Positions 1-5,369 of a stretch of DNA of 6,300 bases are shown here, one piece after another; the first letter of the stretch is position 1; every line of letters begins with the position of its first letter. The stretch is taken from NCBI GenBank assembly GCA_020201415.1, contig JAIVGW010000020.1, positions 1 through 6,300 on the forward strand, read 5' to 3'. The notes beneath the pieces are model-generated. The model saw nothing but the letters and a program-made list of their open reading frames with translations. It made no database searches and was not told the DNA's origin. This DNA comes from Lentisphaerota bacterium. GTDB taxonomy: Bacteria > Verrucomicrobiota > Kiritimatiellia > JAAZAB01. The translations under genes were made by a program, and so were the position numbers.

Positions 1-824
1 AGCGCCAGCGTGACCTCCAGGGTGTCGGCGGGTCCGCGTCCGCGCAGGACATCAATTGCTTCAACGACTTCCGGCGCATTGCCTGCCGTCCGGCCCAGCG
101 GTTGGTTCATGTCGGTGAGCAGGCCGGAGCAGGGCAGGCCCAGTTTGCGCGCGGTGACGATCAGACGCCTGGCCAGGTTGCGTGCCTGGTCGATTTCCCG
201 CATGAAGGCGCCCCGGCCCCATTTTACATCAAGCACCAGGCCCTCCAGGCCGGCCGCCAGTTTTTTGCTGAGAATACTGGCCACGATCAGGGATGGAGCC
301 GGCACGGTGCCGGTGACGTCCCGCAGGGTATATAGTCTGCGGTCCACCGGAGCGATTTGCTTTGATTGTCCGATGATCGAGCAGCCGGTCTTGCTCAATA
401 CCTTTTTAAATTCATCTTCGGAAAGGTCGGTGCGGTATCCTGGAATGGATTCCAGTTTGTCGATGGTGCCGCCGGTGGCGCCCAGGCCGCGCCCGGCAAT
501 CATGGGTACCACCAGGCCGCAAGTTGCCGCCAGCGGCGCCAGAATCAGTGAAACCTTGTCGCCAACCCCGCCGGTGGAATGCTTGTCGATTTTGGGCGCC
601 GACAGGTTGTCATGACTGATTCTTATGCTGTCAGTCAGCATGCCTTCCGTGAAGGCGGCGGTTTCGGCAGCCGTCATGTCCTGAAAAAAAATGGCCATAG
701 CCAGGGCGGACATCTGGTAATCAGGCACATCGTTCCGCAGGTAGCCATTAAGAAACGAGCTGATTTCTTCCGGGGTCAGAGCCTGCCCATCGCGTTTTTT
801 TTCGATGATCCATTGGGGTAACAT
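1..824 (-). CDS. deoA: Thymidine / pyrimidine-nucleoside phosphorylase, 3'-truncated by the window edge
   Basis: Catalyses reversible phosphorolysis of thymidine or other pyrimidine nucleosides to free base and (deoxy)ribose-1-phosphate in cytoplasmic nucleoside salvage. Reading the minus strand from the ATG at 824-822 gives 274 uninterrupted codons, about 60% of the usual 430-440 residues; the C-terminal domain lies outside the window. The start MLPQWIIEKKRDG is the expected N-terminus. Residues 1-65 are the small helical domain, and the phosphate-binding loop KHSTGGVGDK is at 81-90. The family signature GRGLGATGGTIDKLE is at 111-125, with Ala110 where the classic pattern has Ser. R168 (in LRDVT), S183 and K187 align with E. 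coli TP base-binding Arg171, Ser186 and Lys190. DVKWGRGAFM follows at 199-208. No strong Shine-Dalgarno sequence is seen upstream. The gene is divergent from the Rrf2 gene. Family assignment is secure; the choice between deoA and pdp specificity is not. Confidence 0.95.
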   Translation of the reverse strand, partial: MLPQWIIEKKRDGQALTPEEISSFLNGYLRNDVPDYQMSALAMAIFFQDMTAAETAAFTEGMLTDSIRISHDNLSAPKIDKHSTGGVGDKVSLILAPLAATCGLVVPMIAGRGLGATGGTIDKLESIPGYRTDLSEDEFKKVLSKTGCSIIGQSKQIAPVDRRLYTLRDVTGTVPAPSLIVASILSKKLAAGLEGLVLDVKWGRGAFMREIDQARNLARRLIVTARKLGLPCSGLLTDMNQPLGRTAGNAPEVVEAIDVLRGRGPADTLEVTLA

Positions 825-885
825 ATGCGTCAGATTAATGATTGGTGATGTAAAAGTCAATGACCGGTAATTGAGAAAATGCTGG

Positions 886-905
886 ACAAAACCAAACGGT
901 TTTGT
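886..905. repeat. Perfect 8-bp inverted repeat, 4-base spacer; candidate operator
   Basis: ACAAAACC at 886-893 is followed by AAAC and then its exact reverse complement GGTTTTGT at 898-905. It lies about 60 bp upstream of the phosphorylase start and 125 bp upstream of the Rrf2 start, a position suited to an operator for either gene. There is no T-tract or gene end beside it, so a terminator is unlikely. Which protein binds, if any, cannot be told. Confidence 0.45.
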
Positions 906-918
906 ATTCTCTACGTAG

Positions 919-949
919 TTGATAGGAATTTGGTTTTTCATGGTATATT
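919..949 (+). promoter_or_regulatory. Possible sigma70-type promoter for the Rrf2-metY unit
   Basis: TTGATA (919-924) and TATATT (944-949) resemble -35 and -10 hexamers, separated by 19 bp, which is longer than the optimal 17. Transcription would start near 956, leaving a leader of about 75 bases. A second AT-rich hexamer TATTAT (984-989) lacks a convincing -35 box. This is a weak assignment from sequence resemblance only. Confidence 0.25.
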
Positions 950-1030
950 TTGTGGCGTTCCTGAACGACTGGCTGAAAAATCATATTATGGATTTGGATC
1001 GGCGTTACGGGCTGTACAGGTGTAGAAACA

Positions 1031-1459
1031 ATGAAGATGTCCACGCATGGGCGGTACGGCTTGCGTTTTATGATTGATCTGGCTGCCAACGGCGGGGCAG
1101 GGCCGGTTCCGCTCAAGGCGGTCGCACAGCGTCAGGGGATATCCATGAAATATCTCTGGCATATTGTGCGCTTACTGCGCCAGGCCGGCTTGATTAAGTC
1201 GCGTCGCGGGCTGCGCGGCGGTTATCTGCTCGCCCAGCCACCGGACAAGATCACGGTGGCGGACATCGTGATGAACCTGGAGGGGGGGTGCCTGACGGTG
1301 GATTGCGTTCGTGATAATGCGACCTGCAAGCGCAGCTCCGTCTGTCAGGCCCATGCATTGTGGCGCAGACTGGAGCGCGACTGGGTGGGTGCGATGGCCC
1401 GGGTATCCCTGCAGGAACTGCTGGGAAAGCCCGGCCCATCAGATGATTATGTCATTTAG
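1031..1459 (+). CDS. Rrf2-family transcriptional regulator with IscR-like Cys3-His ligand set
   Basis: A 142-residue Rrf2-family DNA-binding protein. The start MKMSTHGRYGLR matches the family N-terminus, so the ATG at 1031 is preferred over the one at 1037; AGGTG at 1018-1022 is a modest ribosome binding site. The winged helix covers about residues 1-70: recognition-helix region ISMKYLWHIVRLLRQAGL at 37-54, then the wing SRRGLRGGYLLA. A cysteine-rich segment follows with Cys87, Cys92, Cys99 and Cys105, then His108 in CQAHALW. The last three cysteines plus the histidine line up with the [2Fe-2S] ligands Cys92, Cys98, Cys104 and His107 of E. coli IscR, so Fe-S or redox sensing is plausible. Position 43 is Trp where IscR has Glu43, which governs its site specificity. 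It lies 73 bp upstream of a sulfhydrylase gene on the same strand, which suggests control of sulfur assimilation as for CymR-type Rrf2 proteins (inference). No terminator is visible between the two genes. Confidence 0.92.
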   Translation: MKMSTHGRYGLRFMIDLAANGGAGPVPLKAVAQRQGISMKYLWHIVRLLRQAGLIKSRRGLRGGYLLAQPPDKITVADIVMNLEGGCLTVDCVRDNATCKRSSVCQAHALWRRLERDWVGAMARVSLQELLGKPGPSDDYVI

Positions 1460-1517
1460 CCTGTATCATTCATAAAAAGATCGAGTTTATAAACAACGGC
1501 CGCGGACCGGATTCCGC

Positions 1518-1525
1518 AGGGGGAG
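1518..1525 (+). promoter_or_regulatory. Strong ribosome binding site for the sulfhydrylase gene
   Basis: AGGGGGAG ends 7 bases before the ATG at 1533 and fixes that start. Just upstream, GCGGA (1502-1506) and TCCGC (1513-1517) can pair as a small hairpin whose 3' arm touches the ribosome binding site. Five base pairs is too little to claim regulation. Confidence 0.7.
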
Positions 1526-1532
1526 CGCAAAA

Positions 1533-2840
1533 ATGAACAACCTGGATAACGCTGGATTTAATACATTGGCCCTGCATGCCGGACAGACGCCCGATCCCAC
1601 CACGGGATCACGGGCCGTACCGCTCTATCAGACCACATCCTATGTGTTTCAGAGCGCCGAGCATGCCGCGAATCTTTTTGCGTTGAAGGAATTCGGCAAC
1701 ATCTATACCCGTTTGATGAATCCAACGACGGATGTATTCGAAAAACGGATTGCGGCCCTGGAAGGCGGCACGGGGGGGCTGGCGGTGGCTTCCGGGCAGT
1801 CGGCCATCTTCTGCACCCTGCTGGCGATCACCGGTTTGGGCGATGAAATTGTGGCCGGCAACAATCTTTACGGCGGGACTTACCAGCTGTTCCATCACAC
1901 CTTTCCCAAGATCGGCCGCAAGGTGCATTTCGCGGATTCACGCGATCCCGAGACTTTCCGGCGCGCCATCACGCCGCGCACCCGCGCGATCTATGTCGAG
2001 ACCATCGGCAATCCCAAGCTGGATGTGCCGGATTTTGAAGTCCTGTCCGGGATTGCGCATGACGCCGGTATACCGCTGGTGGTGGACAACACCGTCGGCG
2101 TGGGCCTGGTGCGACCGCTGGAGCATGGAGCGGATATTATCGTGGCCTCGGCCACCAAATATATCTGCGGTCATGGCACTTCGCTGGGCGGGGTGATTGT
2201 GGATGGCGGCCGGTTTGCCTGGAACAACGGCAAGTTTCCCGAGTTTACCGAGCCTGATCCGGGGTACCACGGCGTGGTCTATTGGGATGCCTTCGGCAAT
2301 CTGCCGGGGATGGGCAATGTGGCCTTCATCCTTAAGGTCCGGGTGACTCTTTTGCGCGATCTGGGACCCGCGCTCAGTCCTTTCAATTCCTGGATGTTCA
2401 TCCAGGGCCTGGAAACACTCGGGATGCGGCAGCAACGCCATTCGGAAAACGCCCTGGCGGTGGCAAAATGGCTGAAGCAACATCCGGCGGTGGCCTGGGT
2501 CTGCTATCCCGGCCTGGAAGACAGTCCCGACCACCGGGCGGCCACGCGCTACCTGAAACGCGGGTTCGGCGGTCTGGTGGGGTTCGGCGTCAAGGGCGGC
2601 CTGGATGCCGGCCGCAAATTCATCAACAGCGTCCGCCTGCTTTCGCATCTGGCCAATATCGGTGACGCCAAAAGTCTGGTGATTCATCCGGCTTCAACCA
2701 CACACCAGCAGTTGACCGCCGAAGAACGCGCCGCCACGGGGGTCAGCGACGACTATATCCGCCTGTCCGTCGGGTTGGAGGATGTGGCCGATATCCAGGC
2801 CGACCTCGATCAGGCCCTGCGCCAGGCCCTACAGGCATAA
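1533..2840 (+). CDS. metY: O-acetylhomoserine sulfhydrylase (O-acetylhomoserine aminocarboxypropyltransferase)
   Basis: A cytoplasmic PLP enzyme of the Cys/Met metabolism family. It joins sulfide (or methanethiol) to O-acetylhomoserine, giving homocysteine (or methionine) plus acetate. The 435-residue length fits the O-acetylhomoserine sulfhydrylase branch; cystathionine gamma-synthases and lyases are near 390. The opening LHAGQTPDPTTGSRAVPLYQ (14-33) is typical of that branch. Visible cofactor residues are Tyr58 and Arg60 in YTRLMNPT (phosphate contact from the neighbouring subunit), the phosphate loop ASGQSA (86-91), Tyr113 (ring stacking), Asp185 in VVDNT (pyridine nitrogen) and the Schiff-base Lys209 in SATKYICGHG, matching the family PLP-attachment pattern. 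Arg410 in YIRLSVG is the expected carboxylate-binding residue. The gene is intact and follows the Rrf2 regulator, which probably controls it. An alternative is another sulfhydrylase specificity (O-succinylhomoserine), which sequence alone does not exclude. Confidence 0.95.
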   Translation: MNNLDNAGFNTLALHAGQTPDPTTGSRAVPLYQTTSYVFQSAEHAANLFALKEFGNIYTRLMNPTTDVFEKRIAALEGGTGGLAVASGQSAIFCTLLAITGLGDEIVAGNNLYGGTYQLFHHTFPKIGRKVHFADSRDPETFRRAITPRTRAIYVETIGNPKLDVPDFEVLSGIAHDAGIPLVVDNTVGVGLVRPLEHGADIIVASATKYICGHGTSLGGVIVDGGRFAWNNGKFPEFTEPDPGYHGVVYWDAFGNLPGMGNVAFILKVRVTLLRDLGPALSPFNSWMFIQGLETLGMRQQRHSENALAVAKWLKQHPAVAWVCYPGLEDSPDHRAATRYLKRGFGGLVGFGVKGGLDAGRKFINSVRLLSHLANIGDAKSLVIHPASTTHQQLTAEERAATGVSDDYIRLSVGLEDVADIQADLDQALRQALQA

Positions 2841-2866
2841 TTCGTCATCAAGCCGAACGAAAAAGC

Positions 2867-2894
2867 TTGCATCGTGATTTTTTTTGAGTATTTT
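2867..2894 (+). promoter_or_regulatory. Possible promoter for the DeoR-aminotransferase unit
   Basis: TTGCAT (2867-2872) and TATTTT (2889-2894), spaced by 16 bp, are plausible -35 and -10 hexamers upstream of the DeoR start at 2927. The -10 candidate falls in the centre of the AT-rich palindrome at 2879-2905, so a protein bound there would block it. The surroundings are so AT-rich that chance matches are easy. Confidence 0.3.
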
Positions 2895-2905
2895 TATCAA
2901 AAAAA
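2879..2905. repeat. AT-rich inverted repeat with 9-bp arms upstream of the DeoR gene; candidate operator
   Basis: TTTTTTTGA (2879-2887) and its exact reverse complement TCAAAAAAA (2897-2905) flank a 9-base spacer. It lies 21 bp before the DeoR ATG. DeoR-family repressors often regulate their own operon, so an autoregulatory operator is a natural reading. The stem has only one G:C pair per arm, so it is a poor intrinsic terminator for metY; no other terminator is visible in the 86-bp gap. Confidence 0.4.
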
Positions 2906-2926
2906 CTGAACGAAGTTATCTTTTTC

Positions 2927-3691
2927 ATGAAGCCGCAAATCAGACAGCAGCAGATACTTGACCGGTTGCGCGCAGTGCCGCAGGAATGGCGGATAGATCA
3001 ATTGGCGCGTGATTTGCGGGTATCGTCGTTGACCATCCGGCGCGATCTGGAGGAATTGGAAAAAAACGGCGCGGTGGTGCGCACGGTTGGCGGTTGTCTG
3101 GCGGTCTGGCGCATTCATCATGCCGATTATCAGGCGCGGGTATCGCACAACTTTGCCGCAAAACGCGCCATCGGGCACGCGGCTCTGGAGGAGGTGCATG
3201 CCGGCGACGTGTTGCTGATCAATGACGGATCGACCACCTACCATCTGGCTTCCTGTCTCGCGGCCGTGGGCGGTCTGACGGTTTACACCAATTCAGTGGC
3301 CATGATTGGCGAATTGCGCCGTTGCGCCGATCTCAAGCTTTATATTATGGGCGGTGAATATGATGAACGGCTGGCCAGCATGGGCGGAGCGCTGCTGCAG
3401 GACGCCCTGGCGAAGGTCATGGCCGACACGGTGTTTCTGGGGGTGGATGTGATTGATGAGCGTGGCAGGTGCTTGACCGCCGACCAGGAAACCGCCCATA
3501 CCGCGGCGTTGATGCTCCGGCATGCCCGGCGTAAAATCCTGTTGGCGGATCACACCAAGGTGGCGCTGCGGGGTGGGGTGGTTTATGCTAAGTTAAGCGA
3601 TTTCGATTTATGGATCACCACGAAGGGCATGCCGTCGGGTGTGTTGCGTGGGTTCCGCAGGCAAACAAAAATAAAAGAGGTGCAGAAATGA
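2927..3691 (+). CDS. DeoR-family sugar-phosphate-responsive transcriptional repressor
   Basis: A 254-residue protein with the standard two-domain DeoR layout and normal family length. Residues 5-55 form the N-terminal helix-turn-helix: RQQQILDRL, then RIDQLARDLRVSSLTIRRDL at 22-41, the family hallmark including the SxxTIRRDL recognition helix. Residues 75-230 form the ISOCOT-fold sensor domain. NDGSTTYHLA (99-108) corresponds to the phosphate-binding DxGST loop, LTVYTNS (117-123) to the TNS segment, and GVDVIDERGRCLTADQETAHTA (172-193, given as positions) to the conserved effector region. LLADHTKV (205-212) is the usual D-S/H-S/T-K motif. Effectors of this family are usually phosphorylated sugars or sugar derivatives; the one here is unknown. 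The gene overlaps the aminotransferase by four bases, so it almost certainly controls and is co-transcribed with it. No strong Shine-Dalgarno sequence precedes the ATG. Confidence 0.92.
   Translation: MKPQIRQQQILDRLRAVPQEWRIDQLARDLRVSSLTIRRDLEELEKNGAVVRTVGGCLAVWRIHHADYQARVSHNFAAKRAIGHAALEEVHAGDVLLINDGSTTYHLASCLAAVGGLTVYTNSVAMIGELRRCADLKLYIMGGEYDERLASMGGALLQDALAKVMADTVFLGVDVIDERGRCLTADQETAHTAALMLRHARRKILLADHTKVALRGGVVYAKLSDFDLWITTKGMPSGVLRGFRRQTKIKEVQK
3676..3682 (+). promoter_or_regulatory. Ribosome binding site that fixes the aminotransferase start at 3688
   Basis: AGAGGTG ends 5 bases before the ATG at 3688, whose last bases also form the DeoR stop (ATGA). The frame is open back to an ATG at 3610, but those extra 26 residues are encoded inside the DeoR gene, look unlike any aminotransferase N-terminus, and have no ribosome binding site. 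The 3688 start is therefore chosen. Confidence 0.8.
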
Positions 3692-5058
3692 CGATTGCGA
3701 TTGATTGGGCAAAAGTGAATTTGCAGGAATATCCGAATATGGTGTCCGCGGAAGTACCCGGGCCGCGTTCACAAGAAATGCACGAACGGGCCGCCGGGAT
3801 CATGAAAGGCTACTCCGGTCAGGTCAAGCTCTTCCCGGTGGTGTTCGACAAGGGCCATGGCGTGACCCTGACGGATGTGGACGGCAATACCTATCTGGAT
3901 TTTTCCTCCGGCATCTATGTCACCACCCTGGGGCATTGCCACCCCAAGGTTACCGAAGCCGTGCAGCAGGCGGCGGGACGGCTGATGAACTGCCATGATT
4001 TTACCACTCCGATCAAGTTGGAATTGCTGGAAAAATTGACCGGCATCCTGCCGGGCGACCTGTCCGGCGTGCAGCTCTATGACAGCGGCACGACGGCGGT
4101 GGAGGCCGGGTTGCGCGTCTGCCGGATGGCCACGGGCAAGAGTGAGTTCCTGTCGTGCTTTGGCGATTTCCACGGCAAGAGCGGGCATGCCGTCAGCCTG
4201 GCGCGGATGAACCGGGCTAATGGGCCCTCCCGCACCCCCGGCTTCTACATGATGCCGCGGCCCAATCCCTATCGGCCGCTCTTCAAGAAACCCGATGGCG
4301 CCATTGATACCGACGCCTATCTGGCGTTTTATGATACGTTTATTACCGAAGCCACCACCGGGCAGGTGGCGGCGATTGTGCTGGAACCAATCCAGGGCTG
4401 GGCCGGCTCGATCTTCCCGCCCGATGACTTTTTCCCCAAGCTGCGCAAATGGTGCGATGCACGCAAAATTCTGCTGTTTGCCGATGAAGTGCTGACCTCG
4501 ATGGGCCGCACCGGCAAGTACCTGGCGATGGAACACTGGGACACCTTGCCCGATGTGGTGACTTTGGGCAAGGGGTTCGGCAACGGGTTCCCGGTCACGG
4601 CGATGGTGGTCCGCAAGCCTTATGCGGAAGCGGTCGAGTCCATCAGCGCTTCGACCAGTTACGGCGGCAACCCGATGGCCTGTGCGGCGGCATTAGCCTC
4701 AATCGTGGCGATCGAGGAGGAGGGTTTGTTGGAGAACGCCCTGCGTCTGGAGGAATACTTCGTGCCCCGGCTGAAGAAAATGATGGCGGAGCATCCCGTC
4801 ATCGGCGACGTGCGCTGCAAAGGCTGCCTGATGGGCGTGGAACTGGTCAAGGATCGCGTTACCAAGGAGCCTTTCGATGAGGCCGGCAAGCAGGTCTATC
4901 AGCGCGCTTTCCGTAAGGGGCTGGCCTGGATTCCCGCCGGGCATATTCTGCGCATGAGCCCGCCGATCGTCATGGATGTCGATACCGCCGCCAAGTGCAT
5001 GGATATGATTGATGAAGCCATCGGGGAGACGGAAAAAGATCTTGGATACAAGAATTAG
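3688..5058 (+). CDS. Class III PLP-dependent aminotransferase of unknown substrate
   Basis: A 456-residue fold-type I enzyme of the acetylornithine / 4-aminobutyrate / omega-amino-acid aminotransferase family, of normal length. In order: VTLTDVDGNTYLDFSSGI (59-76) is the N-terminal signature, followed by LGHCHPKV (81-88). The phosphate loop DSGTTAVEAG is at 132-141, and FHG (161-163) holds the ring-stacking aromatic. LEPIQG (232-237) carries the conserved Glu and Gln. FADEVLTSMGRTGK (264-277) carries Asp266, which pairs with the pyridine nitrogen. The Schiff-base Lys295 is in TLGKGFGNGFP, and STSYGGNP (322-329) contacts the phosphate of the partner subunit. The common GxEA(V/N)E loop is GTTAVEA here, a mild divergence. 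Substrate cannot be deduced; the DeoR regulator and downstream Gfo/Idh gene suggest a sugar or cyclitol keto/amino conversion rather than GABA or ornithine (inference). The TAG stop at 5056-5058 lies inside the left edge of the repeat element. Confidence 0.93.
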   Translation: MTIAIDWAKVNLQEYPNMVSAEVPGPRSQEMHERAAGIMKGYSGQVKLFPVVFDKGHGVTLTDVDGNTYLDFSSGIYVTTLGHCHPKVTEAVQQAAGRLMNCHDFTTPIKLELLEKLTGILPGDLSGVQLYDSGTTAVEAGLRVCRMATGKSEFLSCFGDFHGKSGHAVSLARMNRANGPSRTPGFYMMPRPNPYRPLFKKPDGAIDTDAYLAFYDTFITEATTGQVAAIVLEPIQGWAGSIFPPDDFFPKLRKWCDARKILLFADEVLTSMGRTGKYLAMEHWDTLPDVVTLGKGFGNGFPVTAMVVRKPYAEAVESISASTSYGGNPMACAAALASIVAIEEEGLLENALRLEEYFVPRLKKMMAEHPVIGDVRCKGCLMGVELVKDRVTKEPFDEAGKQVYQRAFRKGLAWIPAGHILRMSPPIVMDVDTAAKCMDMIDEAIGETEKDLGYKN

Positions 5059-5059
5059 C

Positions 5060-5127
5060 CACAAAAGCGGATGAAGAAGGTTAGCCACAAAAGGCACAAG
5101 ATACACAAAAGCGGATGAAGAAGGTTA
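5060..5127 (+). repeat. Two perfect copies of a 24-bp direct repeat, 44-bp period
   Basis: The sequence at 5060-5083 (begins CACAAAAGCGGATG, ends AAGGTTA) recurs without mismatch at 5104-5127. The 20 bases between them carry the GCCACAAAAGGCACAAG-type repeat arm. The 13-mer TTAGCCACAAAAG also occurs twice (5055-5067 and 5081-5093). The pattern suggests a local tandem duplication at the left edge of the cassette. Confidence 0.9.
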
Positions 5128-5300
5128 TTGTCTGATTGTTGAAGTCAAAGCTTGTAAGTCGATTGCTGATGAGCATATCGCCCAACTTATGGGGTATTTG
5201 CGGGCCTCCAACTTGCGACACGGTTTGGTTATTAATTTTGGAGCGCCACGATTGCAGGTTAAAAAAATAATTTTGTGAATTTTGTGCCTTATGTGGCCAA
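5081..5300. repeat. Inner inverted repeat pair, 30-bp arms, 26/30 matches
   Basis: The left arm 5081-5110 and the reverse complement of the right arm 5271-5300 agree at 26 of 30 positions; mismatches are at arm positions 3, 10, 20 and 23. The 160-bp spacer holds the GxxExxY coding remnant, and its stop codon (5276-5278) falls inside the right arm. Such arms look like terminal inverted repeats. Confidence 0.85.
5123..5278 (+). pseudogene. C-terminal remnant of a GxxExxY protein (PD-(D/E)XK-like family)
   Basis: In the frame ending at the TGA of 5276-5278, the 48 codons from 5132 read LIVEVKACKSIADEHIAQLM (5132-5191) and then GYLRASNLRHGLVINFGAPR and LQVKKIIL. This is the characteristic C-terminal half of GxxExxY proteins: (L/V)IVExKA, DEHxAQLxxYL, GLxINFG, (K/R)xxxL-stop. 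The E-V-K triplet corresponds to the ExK catalytic motif of the PD-(D/E)XK nuclease fold. The N-terminal ~75 residues, including the GxxExxY motif that names the family, are absent. The frame stays open upstream only to 5075, through repeat sequence, and has no good start codon or ribosome binding site. It is therefore a decayed fragment, probably left by an internal deletion that joined the left repeat to the 3' half of the gene. Confidence 0.82.
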
Positions 5301-5355
5301 CAAATCCGGTATGTCTGCAATTAACAGCTTGTGTCTTTTGCGGCTAACCTGAACC

Positions 5356-5360
5356 AGGAG
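5356..5360 (+). promoter_or_regulatory. Ribosome binding site of the Gfo/Idh gene, next to the repeat element
   Basis: AGGAG ends 9 bases before the ATG at 5370 and supports that start. Only five bases separate it from the right end of the repeat element (5350). Any dedicated promoter for the oxidoreductase would thus lie within the element; otherwise the gene depends on read-through from the DeoR-aminotransferase unit. Confidence 0.75.
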
Positions 5361-5369
5361 AAAATATTT

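Larger units (their letters stand above)
825..1030. promoter_or_regulatory. Divergent intergenic region between nucleoside phosphorylase and Rrf2 regulator
   Basis: This 206-bp gap is clearly AT-richer than the flanking genes and must hold the start signals for two genes read in opposite directions. It contains a perfect 8-bp inverted repeat at 886-905, a smaller one (CGTTC-ct-GAACG, 956-967), the self-complementary octamer CTACGTAG (911-918), and AT-rich hexamers able to act as -10 boxes (944-949, 984-989). I see no small gene or RNA in it. The open frame at 835-1116 on the minus strand overlaps the Rrf2 start and has no recognisable protein features. Confidence 0.6.
5055..5350. mobile_element. 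Degenerate repeat-bounded cassette with a GxxExxY remnant
   Basis: This roughly 296-bp stretch fills the whole gap between aminotransferase and oxidoreductase and is AT-richer than both. It begins and ends with the same motif in opposite orientation (TTAGCCACAAAAG on the left; its near reverse complement CTTTTGCGGCTAA on the right). It contains two nested imperfect inverted-repeat pairs, a 24-bp perfect direct repeat and the C-terminal coding remnant of a GxxExxY protein. No transposase is present. The structure fits a non-autonomous, MITE-like cassette that has partly decayed, or a repeat locus that once carried a whole GxxExxY gene. Mobility itself is inferred; no target-site duplication was recognised. 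Confidence 0.6.
5078..5350. repeat. Outer inverted repeat pair, 25-bp arms, 22/25 matches
   Basis: Positions 5078-5102 match the reverse complement of 5326-5350 at 22 of 25 positions (mismatches at arm positions 10, 17 and 24). The left arm is shared with the inner pair, so the same consensus occurs once on the left and twice, inverted, on the right. The 25 bases between the two right-hand copies (5301-5325) resemble nothing I recognise. Confidence 0.82.

Noticed and set aside
10..615. Plus-strand 201-codon open frame opposite the nucleoside phosphorylase
   Set aside because: The minus strand encodes a clear phosphorylase with active-site motifs over the same bases; the plus-strand product is low-complexity Arg/Ser/Pro-rich.
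956..967. CGTTC-ct-GAACG as a definite operator
   Set aside because: Five-base arms are common by chance; mentioned only within the intergenic description.
1938..2687. Minus-strand 249-codon open frame inside metY
   Set aside because: It is antisense to a gene with full PLP motifs; a high-GC shadow frame with no recognisable domain or start signal.
2879..2905. AT-rich palindrome as an intrinsic terminator of metY
   Set aside because: Each arm has only one G:C pair, so the stem would be too weak; an operator or promoter feature fits better.
3610..3687. Upstream ATG that would extend the aminotransferase by 26 residues
   Set aside because: It lies within the DeoR coding sequence, has no ribosome binding site, and adds residues unlike the family; the ATGA overlap at 3688 with AGAGGTG before it is far better.
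3769..4536. Minus-strand 255-codon open frame inside the aminotransferase
   Set aside because: It is antisense to well-conserved catalytic segments and is explained as a shadow frame.
5060..5127. Repeats as a CRISPR array
   Set aside because: There are only two copies, the 20-base interval is itself repeat-derived, and no cas genes are present.
5081..5320. Minus-strand 79-codon open frame across the repeat element
   Set aside because: It is the antisense of the inverted repeats and of the GxxExxY remnant; its peptide (FFIRFCVSCAFCG at the end) is simply the repeat arm read backwards, with no protein family features.
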